Of a stretch of 64,000 nucleotides of DNA, positions 1-11,808 are shown one piece after another. Below the pieces are notes generated by a model. It worked only from the letters and a program-made list of their open reading frames with translations. It made no database searches and had not been told where the DNA came from. The position numbers and the translations under genes were made by a program. The DNA comes from Crocodylus rhombifer (lineage: Eukaryota; Chordata; Crocodylia; Crocodylidae), in assembly GCA_038503035.1 (NCBI GenBank), contig JAVSML010024569.1, positions 372,001 to 436,000 on the forward strand, in the 5' to 3' direction. Position 1 is the first letter of the stretch; each line of letters begins with the position of its first letter.

Positions 1-1146
1 TCTGTCATCATTACAGGAAGTACAAGACTATTTTCTTTTTCAAAACTTCTTGGAAAAAAATAGCTTTGCAGCTAACTGATTTAGCCAAGCAGTGGGTGCT
101 TCATTTTTGCCAATTGTGTTATCTTTAAGCCTTCATTTTAGGATTATGGGGACATTGTGTATATTGCTAAGGCAAAGCATGTGATAGTTTATTAGGTTCA
201 CCCCAGATAAACTTGCTCATTCAAATATGAGGCATAGGTGGGTATGTATAGACACAGCTGAATAGTACTTGTTACTACTGGAATTTTGGGAGCAAGTTAA
301 AAAACTCTCTTGACAATTCAGAGACCAAGATATAATCTTTGAAACAAAATTTAGCCTTATGTGAACAGGAACTTTTTCATGTTTTTAGCGTTTAAAGTGA
401 TATTGTAAAATTATCTTTATTTAATGTGAATATAGGTTTTTAAAGGGTAGGTCCAGTAAAAACTCAGTGTAACATGTCTCTTGTGCCTATTGGACAAAAA
501 AAGTAATGTTGGTTCAAATTATAAATCAAATTTAGTCAAGAAGAGTAGTCCATAAATCAAATAACAAAGAAGAATTGTTTTGGTGCATTCTTGAAGATGT
601 TATTTTTGTTCTTTCAGCGATCAATGGAACTTATTCAGTTACACCTCTAAGTATGATTTAATAATGCTTTAGGACACAGCATGATTAATGACTGACATGT
701 TGGATAGCTTTTAAAAATAGTATAAGAAATTATGAAATGCTGCTACTAAATAAAAGGTTACCAAGAAGAAAACAAAAATGCTGTAGAGGAGTATGTATCA
801 CCTTACAGTGTATTTATTTTTTGCACCACAGTAAAACATACCAGTAATTTCATTTTGTCATCTTGATTTTTAAATCTTTTAACAGACTATTAACCCTCAT
901 CACAAATTAACCTGGTTCTGAATGCAAGGTGGAAGAAGTGACATTGCAGCAATTATTTAAATAATACTGCCCTTCAACTGCAAAACAAGTATTCTTACCA
1001 TCCATTAATCAGGGGAGGTAGGGTGAGCATTTTGGCAGATGGCTAAGGGCAAGCACCTGACAAATATCAACTGTCTTAATCAAGAATTGAAAACTGTAGA
1101 CTTAGTGGATCAAGTAAACATTAATGATCACACTCTTGTTTTGAAG
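1..1146 (+). other. CBLB: Upstream CBLB intron, 3' part
   Basis: This is AT-rich DNA with no recognisable exon. The preceding CBLB exon, which should end just after the RING domain and acidic stretch, was not found here, so it lies before base 1. The acceptor is the AG at 1145-1146, after a T-rich stretch. An open frame runs through from 1039, but its residues before the acceptor do not resemble Cbl-b, so that ATG is not a start. Confidence 0.8.
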
Positions 1147-1332
1147 TGCAATGAGAGACAGAATTCACCTGTGACCTCCCCAGGATCCTCTCCACTTGCA
1201 CAGAGGAGAAAACCCCTTCCAGACCCTCTACAGATCCCTCACCTTAGTCTCCCACCAGTGCCTCCCCGTTTGGATCTCATTCAGAAGGGAGTAGTACGGT
1301 CCCCTTGTGCCAGCCCCACTGGTTCACCAAAG
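1147..1332 (+). CDS. CBLB: CBLB exon (window exon 1): post-RING Ser/Pro-rich segment
   Basis: This exon encodes 62 residues of the E3 ubiquitin-protein ligase Cbl-b. In the cytoplasm Cbl-b ubiquitinates activated receptors and signalling adaptors and restrains T-cell and receptor tyrosine kinase signalling. The stretch from [19 protein letters not shown] through [14 protein letters not shown] to SPTGSPK is almost collinear with the human protein just after the RING finger and acidic segment. It contains Ser-Pro sites and the PPVPPRLDL motif shared with c-Cbl. The left edge is set by an AG at 1145-1146 directly before the Cys codon where similarity to human starts. The right edge is a GTAAAT donor at 1333. 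The exon is phase 0 at both ends. The upstream frame is open to 1039 but shows no similarity to Cbl-b. Identification rests on remembered family sequence; the splice sites are read directly. Confidence 0.94.
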
Positions 1333-3783
1333 GTAAATTCTGCTAAACTTGATTTCTTTTGTACTGAATTTTTTTTAATGATGCTTGCTTGCATGCTTGC
1401 TTGCCTTTTATAATATTTGACACGGATGGTATTTTTTGTGATCGTTTGTTATGAGGTGTGGAACAGTTAGGTACCACCATAGCATCCCCTGTGTAGGCAC
1501 AGTGTCCCCATATAGTTCAAATATGCCCCAGTTTAGTTGACAGGGACCTGATTGTTCCTTTGTCAATAGGAAGACTAATTGCTTTCAGTAGGCTTTAAAT
1601 TAAGCCTCAAGACTGCCCCTTTTATATGACACTTTGTAGCTGATGCTAAACACACCTGACTACGTTACTTTAATGGCGATGTCACAAGTGATTAGCCCTG
1701 TGCCTACCTGTGACTGTTAAAGCCATAGAGTTGACATCATTCCGAAGGACCAAGTCTCTCTAGTAACACTTGATTTGGAAAAAATAAATAGCAGTAAATG
1801 GTACTCTTGAACATGGATTTAAAAGGTTGTTATCTGAATTAAAATGTATGCTGTTCTCAAATCGTAATTTATACTCATTTTCACAGCATCCTGGCAAGAA
1901 ACACTTATGCAAATATCCTTGCTATCAAAAGCTTAAGAGGTGATGCATTAGGACCTAGCCTTCACAGTGATGTAGAAGAGAAAACTATGATGCTCTATAC
2001 ATAATCGTTGTATGCAGTACCTTTTGACTAAAGGAAAGAAAAGAGAAAAAAACCCCTCAATTATGGTTTTTAATCAAGTAAAGTTCAAAAGAAAACAAAT
2101 ACAAAACATCGTATTTAAGCATCCTGCATTTTCCCTTCTGAGATGACCATTTTGTTGTCAGTGGTACACAAATAAGTATGAATTAGTTTACCTTTTGGAA
2201 GCATGCCAGTGTGCATACATGCATTGTTAGTGTGTATGCCTGCCAGTAATTTTGCTTTATCAACATTTTGCTTGTATACTTGACATTCAACTTTGTTTTT
2301 AAATTAATTTGAATTCTGGAGACATTACTTGGCCTGAACAACTGAGGTACAGAATGATATTTCCTCATACCTATCATTTTTAATTAACTGTCATTTAATT
2401 TAAAGCAGAGCCGAGGAGGTCATGGTCTTATAGCTAGCTTCCGTTCTGTCACTAACAGAAGCTCTGTAGTACAAAGGAAAGATATACTATTCCCCTTCTG
2501 TCAGTCTGTTGTCCCCTCCCCACCCCCCCCACATTTGTCCTCCAGTTTTACAAATGGCAAACCAAAAAAATTACTACTATTTAATCAAAATACCACAAAG
2601 CTTGTAACCCCATGACTTGCTAGTAAAGATAGTAACACTGGAAAAGGATAAAAAATGTCTTTCCCTGCAAAGAAGACTAATGTATCAAAAAAGTTTGAAA
2701 TCCTCCACAAAAAAACAGGCATTTATGCAGATACCCTTTCCTAGTCAGAAACTCAATTTTCCGTTGCATAATGGTCTTTGACGACTAAGTGTTGACCAGC
2801 CATACCTTCTTGCCTTTTGAAAAATGTCATGACTAGCATTTTTTTATTAACTACAAGTTAAATTTTAGCTTTTCACATTCTTACAGAATAGCAACCTTTT
2901 CATATAGGGTCTGTCTGGGTGCAACCCTGCATGCTGGATCAGCCCCATGTTCTGGATTCATCCATGGATGGGAGTCTGTGTTCTGGCCTGGCTCTCTGCA
3001 CTGGTACAGTCTGACATATAGTGCCATGTCATCTGGCCTGTGGGACTCCCTGCGGGTTTGGAAATTTAGTGCTGGGGGAGCAGTGGCTGTGTTTTAATTG
3101 TAGTGGTTTTGGCCTCTGCTGCCATCATTCACCTGCTGCCCAAATCCCAGATTTGTGGGGAGCCCTGAGGGCCAGATGATGTAGCTCCACAGGCTGGGTA
3201 CAATCCTCAGGCTGGACATTGAGCACTGCTGTCCTTAAAACAAATTAACACAAAATGAAACCTATTTCCCTCTGTCTTTTGTTCCCCAATCATTGCTATT
3301 CCATGCTCTTTTACCCCCAGCCATCCACTCTCTCCCTTTTTCACTTTGTCATGTCACTTTTCAAATTGCCTTTTTCTGTAGTAGACATCTTAAGTGCCTA
3401 AATATGCCCCAGAATTACCACTGTACAAAAAGCTTCAAGGGAGGCATTACAGAAAGTGGATCAAAAAATTTTGGGAAGATTCATCATCCAGCGCAAAATC
3501 AAAAAAGCCTCCCGTTTTTTACTTAGTTTTGGTGGCATTGTCATTCCTCAGGCAATAATAGCTGTAGGGGCATGGTTTCTAAAGGGGAAAAAAATGTAGC
3601 CAAGAATCTGCTAGCTGGTAAAGAGAGTGGATTTAGTCTTGGCCTAATCTGATGACACTTTAATCTCATAACCTTGGCAACATGTCTGCTTAGCCTTTGC
3701 CTGAAGTTTTCTGAAGCTGATCAGTAACCTCATATGAGGTGGGCATGCATGAACTTAATTTATTGGCTTCTGATTTTGTTTAG
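1333..3783 (+). other. CBLB: CBLB intron (2451 bp)
   Basis: This intron runs from GTAAAT to TTTGTTTAG, phase 0. It is AT-rich and holds a short GCTTGCTTGCATGCTTGCTT repeat near 1384-1403, a C-run near 2521-2531 and a hAT-like repeat at about 2910-3235. No other coding signal is visible. Confidence 0.85.
2910..3235 (-). repeat. Probable hAT-type MITE, degenerate
   Basis: This GC-richer island sits in an AT-rich intron. Read on the minus strand it opens with CAGCAGTGCTCAATGTCCAG, the style of hAT termini with a CAGTGGTGCTCAA-like end. It is loosely similar to the sequence at 49440-49675, sharing a GCTGCTCCCC core and CTGGCCTG motifs. No clean target-site duplication could be read, so the ends are approximate. 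Confidence 0.4.
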
Positions 3784-4149
3784 TCTTCTCCATGTATGGT
3801 GAGGAAACAAGATAAACCTCTTCCACCACCCCCGCCTCCCCTGCGAGATCCTCCACCTCCTCCACCTGAAAGACCCCCTCCATTTCCACCAGACAACAGG
3901 ATAAGTAGACACTTCCATCATCCTGAAAGCGTGCCTTCCAGAGACCAGCCTATGCCCCTTGAAGGGTGGTGCCCCAGAGACGTATTTGGGACAAATCAGT
4001 TAGGTGGCTGTCGAATGGTATGTGACAGTTCCCCAAAACCAGGACTCATCGCAAGTTCAAACGTAAATGGAAGACACAGTCGCATGAGTTCTGACCCTGG
4101 ATTTCTGAGAAAACACAGACGCCATGATCTGCCTGTTGAAGGAGCCAAG
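3784..4149 (+). CDS. CBLB: CBLB exon (window exon 2): large proline-rich exon
   Basis: This is the largest coding exon in the window, 122 codons and phase 0-0. It starts [14 protein letters not shown] and carries two dense polyproline runs ([11 protein letters not shown] and [15 protein letters not shown]). These are typical SH3-binding sequence and match the Cbl-b region that docks adaptors such as GRB2 and NCK. Downstream come [41 protein letters not shown] and the basic [13 protein letters not shown] end. All are collinear with human Cbl-b, with scattered substitutions (for example GGCRMV where human has VGCRLL). The acceptor TTTGTTTAG ends at 3783 and the donor GTAAGA starts at 4150. The ATG at 3796 is internal, since the exon reads in frame from 3784. 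A minus-strand frame at 3996-4199 is only its antisense shadow. Confidence 0.96.
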
Positions 4150-4718
4150 GTAAGATGCTTGGCATATGGTGTGAACCCAATTTTATCAGCTGATCCCATA
4201 TTGACTCTCTCATTGGTTAAAGTTTTAGTTCATTGGTGGTGTTTTGCTTCATTCTGTGCTTCCTGTTGATACTTAATACTAGAAGGGCTGTAAATAATTA
4301 AAGCATCATTAGACTTTGTAATTTAACGTAGCAGTTGATGAGGTTCTAAGTTTACGATTTAGTTTTAACGTGAAGCCATCACAAAAATGGCTGAGCAGGA
4401 TGAATAATGTTAATTTGCTAAATGGAGCTGGTAAATGATCCTTATGGATGTTGCCATTCATAATTTTTGTTGTACGTTACTTGGGGCTGTATGGATAATG
4501 GCTGCTCCAGTCTTTTTACATTAAATGAGATGGAGCTTTGGAACCATAGAATGTTATAAAATATATAAAATGTGTATATAATAAATGCACCTAGCTCACA
4601 ATTTCACATATGAGCAAGTGGACAAAACTTCAATTTCAGGACCTCTAGACCTTGCCTGCTTGGAAGGAATTTTACTGTAATAATAACATATGCTTTTCAA
4701 GTGCTTTACCCAACAGAA

Positions 4719-4830
4719 GGCAAACAGGGTTCTTCGGATAGATGTGATAACTTTTATTACATGAAGTAAATAGTTGGAAAAATTGTTCTCCGCAAACTTC
4801 CGGGTGCAACACCCTTCTTCAGGCAAAAGG
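4719..4830 (-). repeat. Unclassified dispersed repeat, copy A
   Basis: Read on the minus strand this contains GCCTGAAGAAGGGTGTTGCA, then ACAATTTTTCCAACT, then TAATAAAAGTTATCACAT. The same order of blocks occurs on the + strand at 49014-49110 (GCCTGATGAAGGGACTTGGA, a pyrimidine-rich middle, TGTAATGAGAGGTATCA). This looks like the 3' end of a retroelement family. I cannot assign the class from memory; a Penelope-like element is one candidate. Confidence 0.5.
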
Positions 4831-4852
4831 AGAGTCTTACTCAAGAGAATGA

Positions 4853-4910
4853 GTGCAAGTATGCCCAATACATCCAAAACTGTGCAAGTATGCCCAATAC
4901 ATCCAACAAA
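4853..4910 (+). repeat. 29-bp tandem duplication
   Basis: The unit beginning GTGCAAGTATGCCCAATACA occurs at 4853 and again at 4882, head to tail. The second copy differs near its end by an extra CA-type insertion. The duplication abuts the repeat at 4719-4830. Confidence 0.85.
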
Positions 4911-6682
4911 ACTGAAGATTCTATAGCTGGGGTTTTGGGTTTTTTGTTTTCTTTTAGTACCACAGAATCTTTTACTTGGAGCATTGAAGTTGATTAGTGA
5001 GTCAAAGCCAAGTTATAGTTGACAGTTGTATGTTTTCAAAGTCGCTGCAGAAAGTACACAAAGCAGTGAAAACCTACTGAGATTCCCCACTGACATCTTA
5101 ATGAAATCTTAACAGGAAGCAATATCCAACGTAGTTTTTAAGTTACAGAATGGGCTTCGATTTCTACTACCTGTCATTTTTTTTTAAGCTACATAAAAGA
5201 AATGATCCATACTTACTGTGTCATTTGCAAGCATTCCAGAAAATAGTAATGAGAACAGGCTCATCTAAAGGCCAATAGTTAGTATGTGAGGGAGAAGGTC
5301 AGATACAAGCTGTCTTGTAGAGTTAAGCATCTCATACAAAGATTTCTGCTGTCCTCCTGCGTTAGAATTGCTTTTTTTTCCCCTGATTCGCTTGAATTGA
5401 TACTATTGTGGAATTCATCTTCTCTGGTGGTTAGATGTGGAATTTTTTGCAGATGTTTCAAAATAACAGCATTTATCTTCCCTGTGGACTGAATTTTAGT
5501 TGCTTGTCTGCAATTCATGTTCATGTCTGTGGCAGACATGCATGCACATTTGAAGGCAGTTTGGCCAGTGGCAAAGCTGTTTTATGTAACGTGTTTCCGG
5601 TGAATATAGAATACCAGACAGCCTTAGGGACTTAACCTGTTGACTCACGGTACCTTGATATCTGTGGCAAATAGATAGCAGGTCTGCTGTCAAAATCAAT
5701 GTATATCGCTGTCACAAAACTTGCAGGAAGCCCAAGGTGACAGGCTGTTGGAGTATCCATTCTATTGTTTGGGTTTTTTTTCTCTGTCACAGGTTACAGC
5801 TTTTAGAAATGCACAGTGGCATACTGCAGGAGAAGGAGTACATTATGCACATCTTTTTGCTTCCTTGCGGATTATAATATGATTTTGAGACCCGGACCTC
5901 CACTTCTGCATGTAGAAAATTGCCTGGGTGCTTGTATGTACCTGTGCTACTGGGTTTTACAAGTGCAGTTTAAAATAATGGTGCATATATAAGTGTTAGA
6001 ATTTTTAAAGTGTGCTGTTGCAGGCTTTCTGACCCCTTCGATGTAGGTCCTGCCAAAATCCTGTGTAAATTATTACGGTGCTTGAGTAATTAACTGAAAA
6101 GATTAAGGAATTGCTTTCAAAATTAAGATGGTGCTAGAGTACTTTAGAGAAATAAAAGGAACTAGGATAATATTCCAGTAATTACTGGAGATCAACCGTA
6201 ATACCATAAAAAATGAGAACTTTTTGGGTGCTTAAAATTATTCATCTGAGACTCTTTTTAAAGACTTTTTAATCAGTCTTTTTTTTACTTTTTAGGTTGA
6301 TGGAAATTTATTATATTTTTAATTAGGAAAATAATATTTTTTTTCTGAATGTTTGGTTTTCATTCCCTCATTTGCATTGTCATACCTAAAGCTCAACATC
6401 AAGGTAACAAACATGCCCTTCTTCAGCATGGGCTATTCCACTAATACTTCTGCCAGCAGACTATACATTCAATAAAACTCAAGGATTTTTAATACCCATA
6501 AAGATTTAATAATTTCTTGCCTAAGGGTTGTATCTTTGTATTTTAAAGCTATAGAATTTCCTCTTTAGAATTTTCAGTATTCTTTATTTATAAAAAGATA
6601 CACAGGTTGAAAATCCTGTGAATGACTTAATGTTTCATAGCCAAAATAACAGCTGCTTTAGACTGGTATTGAATTTCACAGA

Positions 6683-7080
6683 TTTCATAGACAGTAGGAG
6701 CTGGAAGGGACCTCGAGATCAGGTCCAACCCCCCTGCCATATGCAGGAAGCCTGCTAGGGTCAAATGACCAGCAAGATAAGCATCCAAACATTTTTTTCG
6801 AATGAATCCAGAGTAAGTGCTTGTGCCACCTCTGGTGGGGAGGGTGTTCCAGACCCTGGACACTCAGACTGTAAAGAAGGTTTTCCGTATGTCCAGTCTA
6901 AATCGGCCTTCCAGAAATTTGTCGCCATTAGACCTTGTTATCCCTTGTGTAAACAACCGCTCTCCCAGATCCTGGTGCACACCCCTTATATATCCATAGG
7001 CTGCCACCAAGTCAATCCTGAGCCTTCTGTTCTCCAGGCTGAAGTCCCATGTTCCTCAGCCTCTCCTTGTAAGGCTTTGA
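6683..7080 (-). mobile_element. CR1 LINE fragment
   Basis: This carries the characteristic reverse-complement CR1 3' tip (TTTCATAGACAGTAGGAGCT, GGAAGGGACCTCGAGATC, GGTCCAACCCCCCTGCCAT). It continues into the CR1 body (GTGTTCCAGACCCTGGACAC, TGTAAAGAAGGTTTTCCGTA, GTCCAGTCTAAATCGGCC, CAGCCTCTCCTTGTAAGG). It is truncated at its 5' side, as is usual for CR1. Small open frames here are remnants and not genes. Confidence 0.88.
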
Positions 7081-7474
7081 CACTCTTAAAAATTTAGTTA
7101 TGTCAGTTGGCTTCATATCAGGTCATTAAAGCTCTCTCCCCTTTCTCCTACAAATTTGCACCTGATTTTCTTGAAAATCCAGGAATCGTTTCTGTAAGTA
7201 GAAGGAAGATGAATTTAAAGTTTACCAAGAGTAAAACTACCATGGCATTAAAGATACTGGATAGCTGTGGCCTGAGCTGAGAAAAATATTCCCAACTTCA
7301 TTTTAATCAGTTTTATCAAGCAATTCAGTAATATTTCTTAGACCAGTCTATTAAATCTGAGCTGTACTTATCTTTGATTGGGAAAGAATATAACTTGTAC
7401 AGAACAGGGAGAAAGTGTGGATATGTGGCTGAATCATTAGAATGGAAGCAAGGGATGTTTTCCCTCTCTTTGCT

Positions 7475-7545
7475 TTGTAGCCTTCAGCAAGTTATTTGAC
7501 CTCTGTATCTCCATCTTAATATTTGTTGAATGGATTTTCTATCTG
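7475..7545 (+). repeat. MIR-like CORE-SINE fragment
   Basis: CCTTCAGCAAGTTATTTGAC followed by CTCTGTATCTCCATCTTAAT resembles the conserved MIR core (a GGCAAGTCACTTAACCTCT type). It is highly diverged. Confidence 0.5.
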
Positions 7546-8298
7546 CTTCATAAGGGTGAAATATATTCATGCTGATCCTTGGCATGATCTGAAGAAACCG
7601 CTTTAGCAGTCCATCGATTTTGTTTATAATCTGAATTTCCTTTTCCCTCAGTATGCCAACCCTTAGATCTCACTAGAATTGTTTACAATTCTTCAATTCT
7701 CAGTCATTTTAAGAAACTATAAGAAACTTACAGATCGGTAGTCAGGTTGCATGTTGTGCGTGTCCAGACTGATTGCTGGTAAGGTTGCCATTCTGTTGGA
7801 CTTAGACTGCCAGTCAGAGTGAAAGTTCACTATGTTAAGTTTTGGAGGGGCTATACACCGGCCTCTTTAACCAACCATCTCTTTTGTCCCTGTTTACATT
7901 TTAGTTTGGGTTAGAGATGTAGACCATTTGATTGAATGAAGCAATTCATGCATCATTTCTGAGCAGCTGTTAGGTTGTCTGCAGATTCACGTGCATAGCA
8001 TTGCATCTGTTCCAACGCTTGATTCATGTTTCTGCCTTTTTTAAATCAGTGGGATTCAAGAGCACAGTGCCATGATCAGGATTACCTTCAGTCCTCTAAT
8101 AAATGTTACTGCTCTCTTCATATCATCCTTCTGCTGTGTGTCCATTAGTTTAGATTGTACATGCTTACGGGTTTAGTGGCAGGGGCAGACATGCCTTTTT
8201 TATTTTATTTTTTTTAAACTCTGGTTTGCACTAAACACACAAGAAATAATATAATATATAGATAGCAATAGCCTAGTAATATTTTTGCCTGTTTTCAG

Positions 8299-8393
8299 GT
8301 ATTCTCTAATGGCCACCTGGGAAGTGAAGAATATGATGTCCCTCCACGACTTTCACCTCCTCTTCCAGCTGTCTCCATGCTCTCTAGTATGAA
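8299..8393 (+). CDS. CBLB: CBLB exon (window exon 3): EEYDVPPR motif
   Basis: This 95-nt exon encodes [20 protein letters not shown] and then [11 protein letters not shown], with two bases of a split Lys codon at the end. SEEYDVPPR matches the human Cbl-b phosphotyrosine motif; its YDVP core is a classic CRK/CRKL SH2-binding YxxP site. The acceptor is TGTTTTCAG at 8290-8298, and the strong donor GTAAGTT starts at 8394. Phase is 0 in, 2 out. The part after the motif is less conserved: human has PPPVTTLLPSIK where this reads [13 protein letters not shown]. Confidence 0.95.
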
Positions 8394-9304
8394 GTAAGTT
8401 GTGGTTTTTCACTGGAAAAGAAATATATTAGTGACACAAACCAATGGCTTTGATTCTGCAACACTGTCATTAAATAAATAACCATGGTCTCCTGACCATA
8501 AACTTTAATGGGTTTTTACAAATGTAAAGTAAATTGCATTAATTAAATGGGAGCTTAATGTAATTTTATCCTGTTGAATTCCCAACACACATGAGCAAGT
8601 TGCTGAACCCTTGATTCCAAGAGAAGACCACGTTTCAGGGTAAGAGTTTGGGGCAAAGAGCATAATCCACGTGTTTGTATACACAGTCTAATCCAGCATG
8701 GATATCTGTTTTCAGCACTCGTGCTTCCATTTGGTACTTTACCTACAGTTGCTTCTTGCCAGAATGAAAAGGGGAAGGAAGAGAGGGATCCCATTCAAAT
8801 GGAATTACTCCCTCTTCTCTTGCACTTCCACACTATGGCCTGAGGTTTTTGGGTCTTTTTGTTGTTTTTTTTTACAAAGGGGGGGCAGGGAGAGCTTTGG
8901 CTTCCTGTGATTAAAAAAACCACAAGCAAACACCAAAATTTGTAGGTAGTTAGAATTTATTGCATTATAATGATTGAGGTACTCGTAGACTTCCAAATTG
9001 CATTTAAATTGTAACTATATGAATAAACATTGTGCTCAACTGATGCATATTATGGCAGTGCCCTGCCCTTGCCCTTTGCTCCCAACCCACAATAAATTTA
9101 CAGCTGTTCTACTTCTCCCAGAGCTTCAGTTTAGGCATGTGTGGGGAGTGGAGTGGAGAGAGTGCTCGGAAAAAGCCATGCCTCAGAGTGGGAAGGCCGG
9201 GGTGCCCTCCTGATTAGGAGGGGAAGCTTTAGGGAAAGTGTCCCCACCCATCTTCCTCAGATCCCTGGGCTTGAGAAGGCACAGGGGAAGCTGCTGTCCA
9301 GCTT

Positions 9305-9412
9305 ATAGAATCATCAAACCATAGAAAGTTAGGGTTGGAAGGGACCTCAGGAAGTCATCTAGTCTAGGCTCCTGCTCAAAGCAGGGCCATCCTAGCCAAA
9401 GCTTTGTCTAGC
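9305..9412 (-). mobile_element. CR1 LINE 3' tip
   Basis: ATAGAATCATCAAACCATAG, AGGGTTGGAAGGGACCTCAG and CTGCTCAAAGCAGGGCCATC are the standard reverse-complement CR1 tail. The fragment stops at about 9412, where GC-rich DNA unlike CR1 begins. Confidence 0.88.
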
Positions 9413-9419
9413 TGTATTT

Positions 9420-9800
9420 TGTCTACCCGAAGGGAGTGGGCATACCCCTGTACCTCTTCCACCTTGCACAGAGCACCCAGCCCAGGGAGGGAAGCAGCTT
9501 GGCAGAGCTCCCAGTTCTGGTGAGCCACCGTGGCCAGCAGAGCCAGGCCCTGCCAGCCTTCCCCAATCTGCCACCGCACCCTGCGGGCCTGAAGCTAGGA
9601 CACGAGGGAGAGGTACCCATGCTTGCTCTATACTGCAGCAGCATGGGTGCTGCTGATGCCAGGCTGTGGAAAAGTGAATCCCCCCAGATAAGGGACTCCC
9701 TGCCATTACAGAGGAATTGGGCAGCCAGCAGCTTGCGGGTTTTTACTTTTGTGAGAGAAACTGTTAGTGGAGATCTTCCAGTTGTCAACCTACAAGGTTT
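9420..9800. other. GC-rich intronic patch of unknown origin
   Basis: The patch is open in several frames on both strands (for example 9436-9843 + and 9423-9788 -), as expected for GC-rich DNA. None of the translations resembles a protein family I know. It directly follows the CR1 tip and may be another old insertion. Confidence 0.35.
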
Positions 9801-11525
9801 TTCTCTTGGAGCAGGCGTGTTTTCTCCAAAAGAAATTGAATGAATGCTTGTATCATCCTACTTTCTACTGGGAGAGTGGCAGTTCTGGTAGGAATGTAAC
9901 ACCTCTACCTAGCCTGCAGCAGCTCAGGTGGACAAAGCAATACAGTTGACTTCTGCAAACCAGTTGGATTCCTTCTTGTTAGATCTACTTATAAAACTGT
10001 ATTTTAATGCTAAATGGTGACACATTGAAACTGCTTGATGTTTGCAGATTCCAGTTTTTATTTCAGGTGAACTTTATGGACTGTTCCTACAGTCTGTAGA
10101 ATCAACTGTGTACTTCAATATATGTATATGTGAATGTGTACACACCTCCACATATTGTGTTTATTTAAAACTCCGGTGAGGCACCACTCATAGCAGTGCA
10201 ATAGACATTAAATATAAATGTTTAACTGAGCCAGAAATTGGATGTAGGCGCAGTTTGATTATCAGAAATTTTTGAATTAATTTTAACCTGACCTGCAATA
10301 AAAATACATCACTTTAGTAATCTCAGTGGAAAATTGAATTAATTATTCCCATAGGAAAAAAAATGTCCCTTTTTCTTTCCTGCTTCCTTTCTCTCTTTGC
10401 TCCACACCTCCCCCCACCTCCCCCTGGCTGGATGCAGTCACCTTTGTTTGTGATGTCGAACAGCATTCCCATATAAAACTTCCACTTTGTGGAACTACAT
10501 TTTTCCATCCAGAAAACATTTTTTGCAGAAAAATCCTATGTTTTGATTTTTCTTTATCTTATTTCTTGATTTAAAAGAAAAACAAAAAACACACAAATTT
10601 ATATTACACCCCTGCCCTCATGCTTCCCCTACCTAATACAAAAGTTTGCAAGCACCAAAATAAGGAAATTCAAAATATCTATCTGTATAGGAATTGCAAC
10701 TCTGCCCCATAGCTTTGTTGGTAAAGCAAAAAACACCTTGTAAGGTGATAGAAAATGCTACATCTGTGCTATTTCAAATAGATCGATTTAAAGGTCTTGC
10801 TGCCAATAGATAAATACCTTATTAGTCTAGGCTAAGTCTTGGCTAAGTGTATGGGGGGATGGTGCTCAAATTTGTTTCTGCACTTTAAAACTAATCAGCT
10901 TAATGAGCTTGAACTATATTTGCAACAACTACAGAAATTGCTTTGGAGCAGGCACCCTGGATAATATTCAGCATGATGTAATTTAAAATGACAGAGGGCA
11001 TATTTTAGCAGATGCTTTCCTCTTTCAGATTGAGTGCATTTAGCGCCCTCATACTCACGTCAGACTGTTTTCTGTGCTTGTTCAGTGAGATTCTCATGTC
11101 TGTAATTGTTTTATCCTAATCTAATCTAGATCCCCCCTCCTTGCGCCTCTACTGAGTAATGGCAATTAGGCCACTTTTTACAGAACTTATTACCCTTTAA
11201 TGATTTTTACAGAAGTAATCCCTGTATTGGAACTGAATATATATATAGGATGCCTCAGGATGAAAGAGTTGTGCCAAATGTTTCTCACTTGAAATATCAT
11301 GCATCTGTGTAGATTTAAGTAAATACTTGCTGAAAAAAGAACATGTCTTAAGTCTCAAGTAACATGTATAAAATCATTACTCTTCATTTCTGGCAAAATA
11401 GTGCTTGTGTTATTTTAAAAATTAATTGAATTTTAAAACTATTTAGTAATAATGGAAAATGGGTTTTAGGGATAAAAGTAATCAGTTTAGGCTCCTGTAG
11501 GCTCTATCCCAAAAACAGATTAATA

Positions 11526-11808
11526 GATTCATAGATGGTAAAGTCAGAAGGGACTTCAGCAGATCATTGAGTCCGACACCCTGCCTGGACAGGAAAGAGT
11601 GCCTGTCCAGCCTTCTCTTAAAGACCCCCAAGGTAGGAGAGAGCACCACCTGCCTTGGAAGCCCATTCCAAATGTTGGCCGCCCTTACTGTGAAGAAGTT
11701 TTGCCTGATGTCCAGCCTAAGTCTGCTCTTTGTCAGTTTGTTACCATTGTTCCTTGTTGCACCAAGAGGTGCCCTGGTGAAGAGAGCATTTCCGATCCCT
11801 TGCTGTGT
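11526..11808 (-). mobile_element. CR1 LINE fragment
   Basis: The reverse-complement CR1 tail (TTCATAGATGGTAAAGTCAG, AAGGGACTTCAGCAGATCAT) continues into CR1 body (GAGAGCACCACCTGCCTTGG, AAGCCCATTCCAAATGTTGG, GTGAAGAAGTTTTGCCTGAT, GTCCAGCCTAAGTCTGCTC). It is 5' truncated. Confidence 0.88.

Larger units (their letters stand above)
4150..8298 (+). other. CBLB: CBLB intron (4149 bp)
   Basis: This intron runs from GTAAGA to TGTTTTCAG, phase 0. It contains a dispersed repeat at 4719-4830 next to a 29-bp tandem duplication (4853-4910), a CR1 fragment (6683-7080) and a MIR-like piece (7475-7545). The rest is AT-rich unique-looking sequence. Confidence 0.85.

Noticed and set aside
1039..1146. Open frame with an ATG running into the first CBLB exon
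   Set aside because: Residues before the splice acceptor at 1145-1146 do not match Cbl-b. The frame is open by chance in intron DNA, and similarity starts exactly at the Cys codon after the AG.
9423..9843. Overlapping frames of 104-135 codons on both strands
   Set aside because: GC-rich patch after a CR1 tip; no similarity to known proteins and no splice context that fits CBLB.
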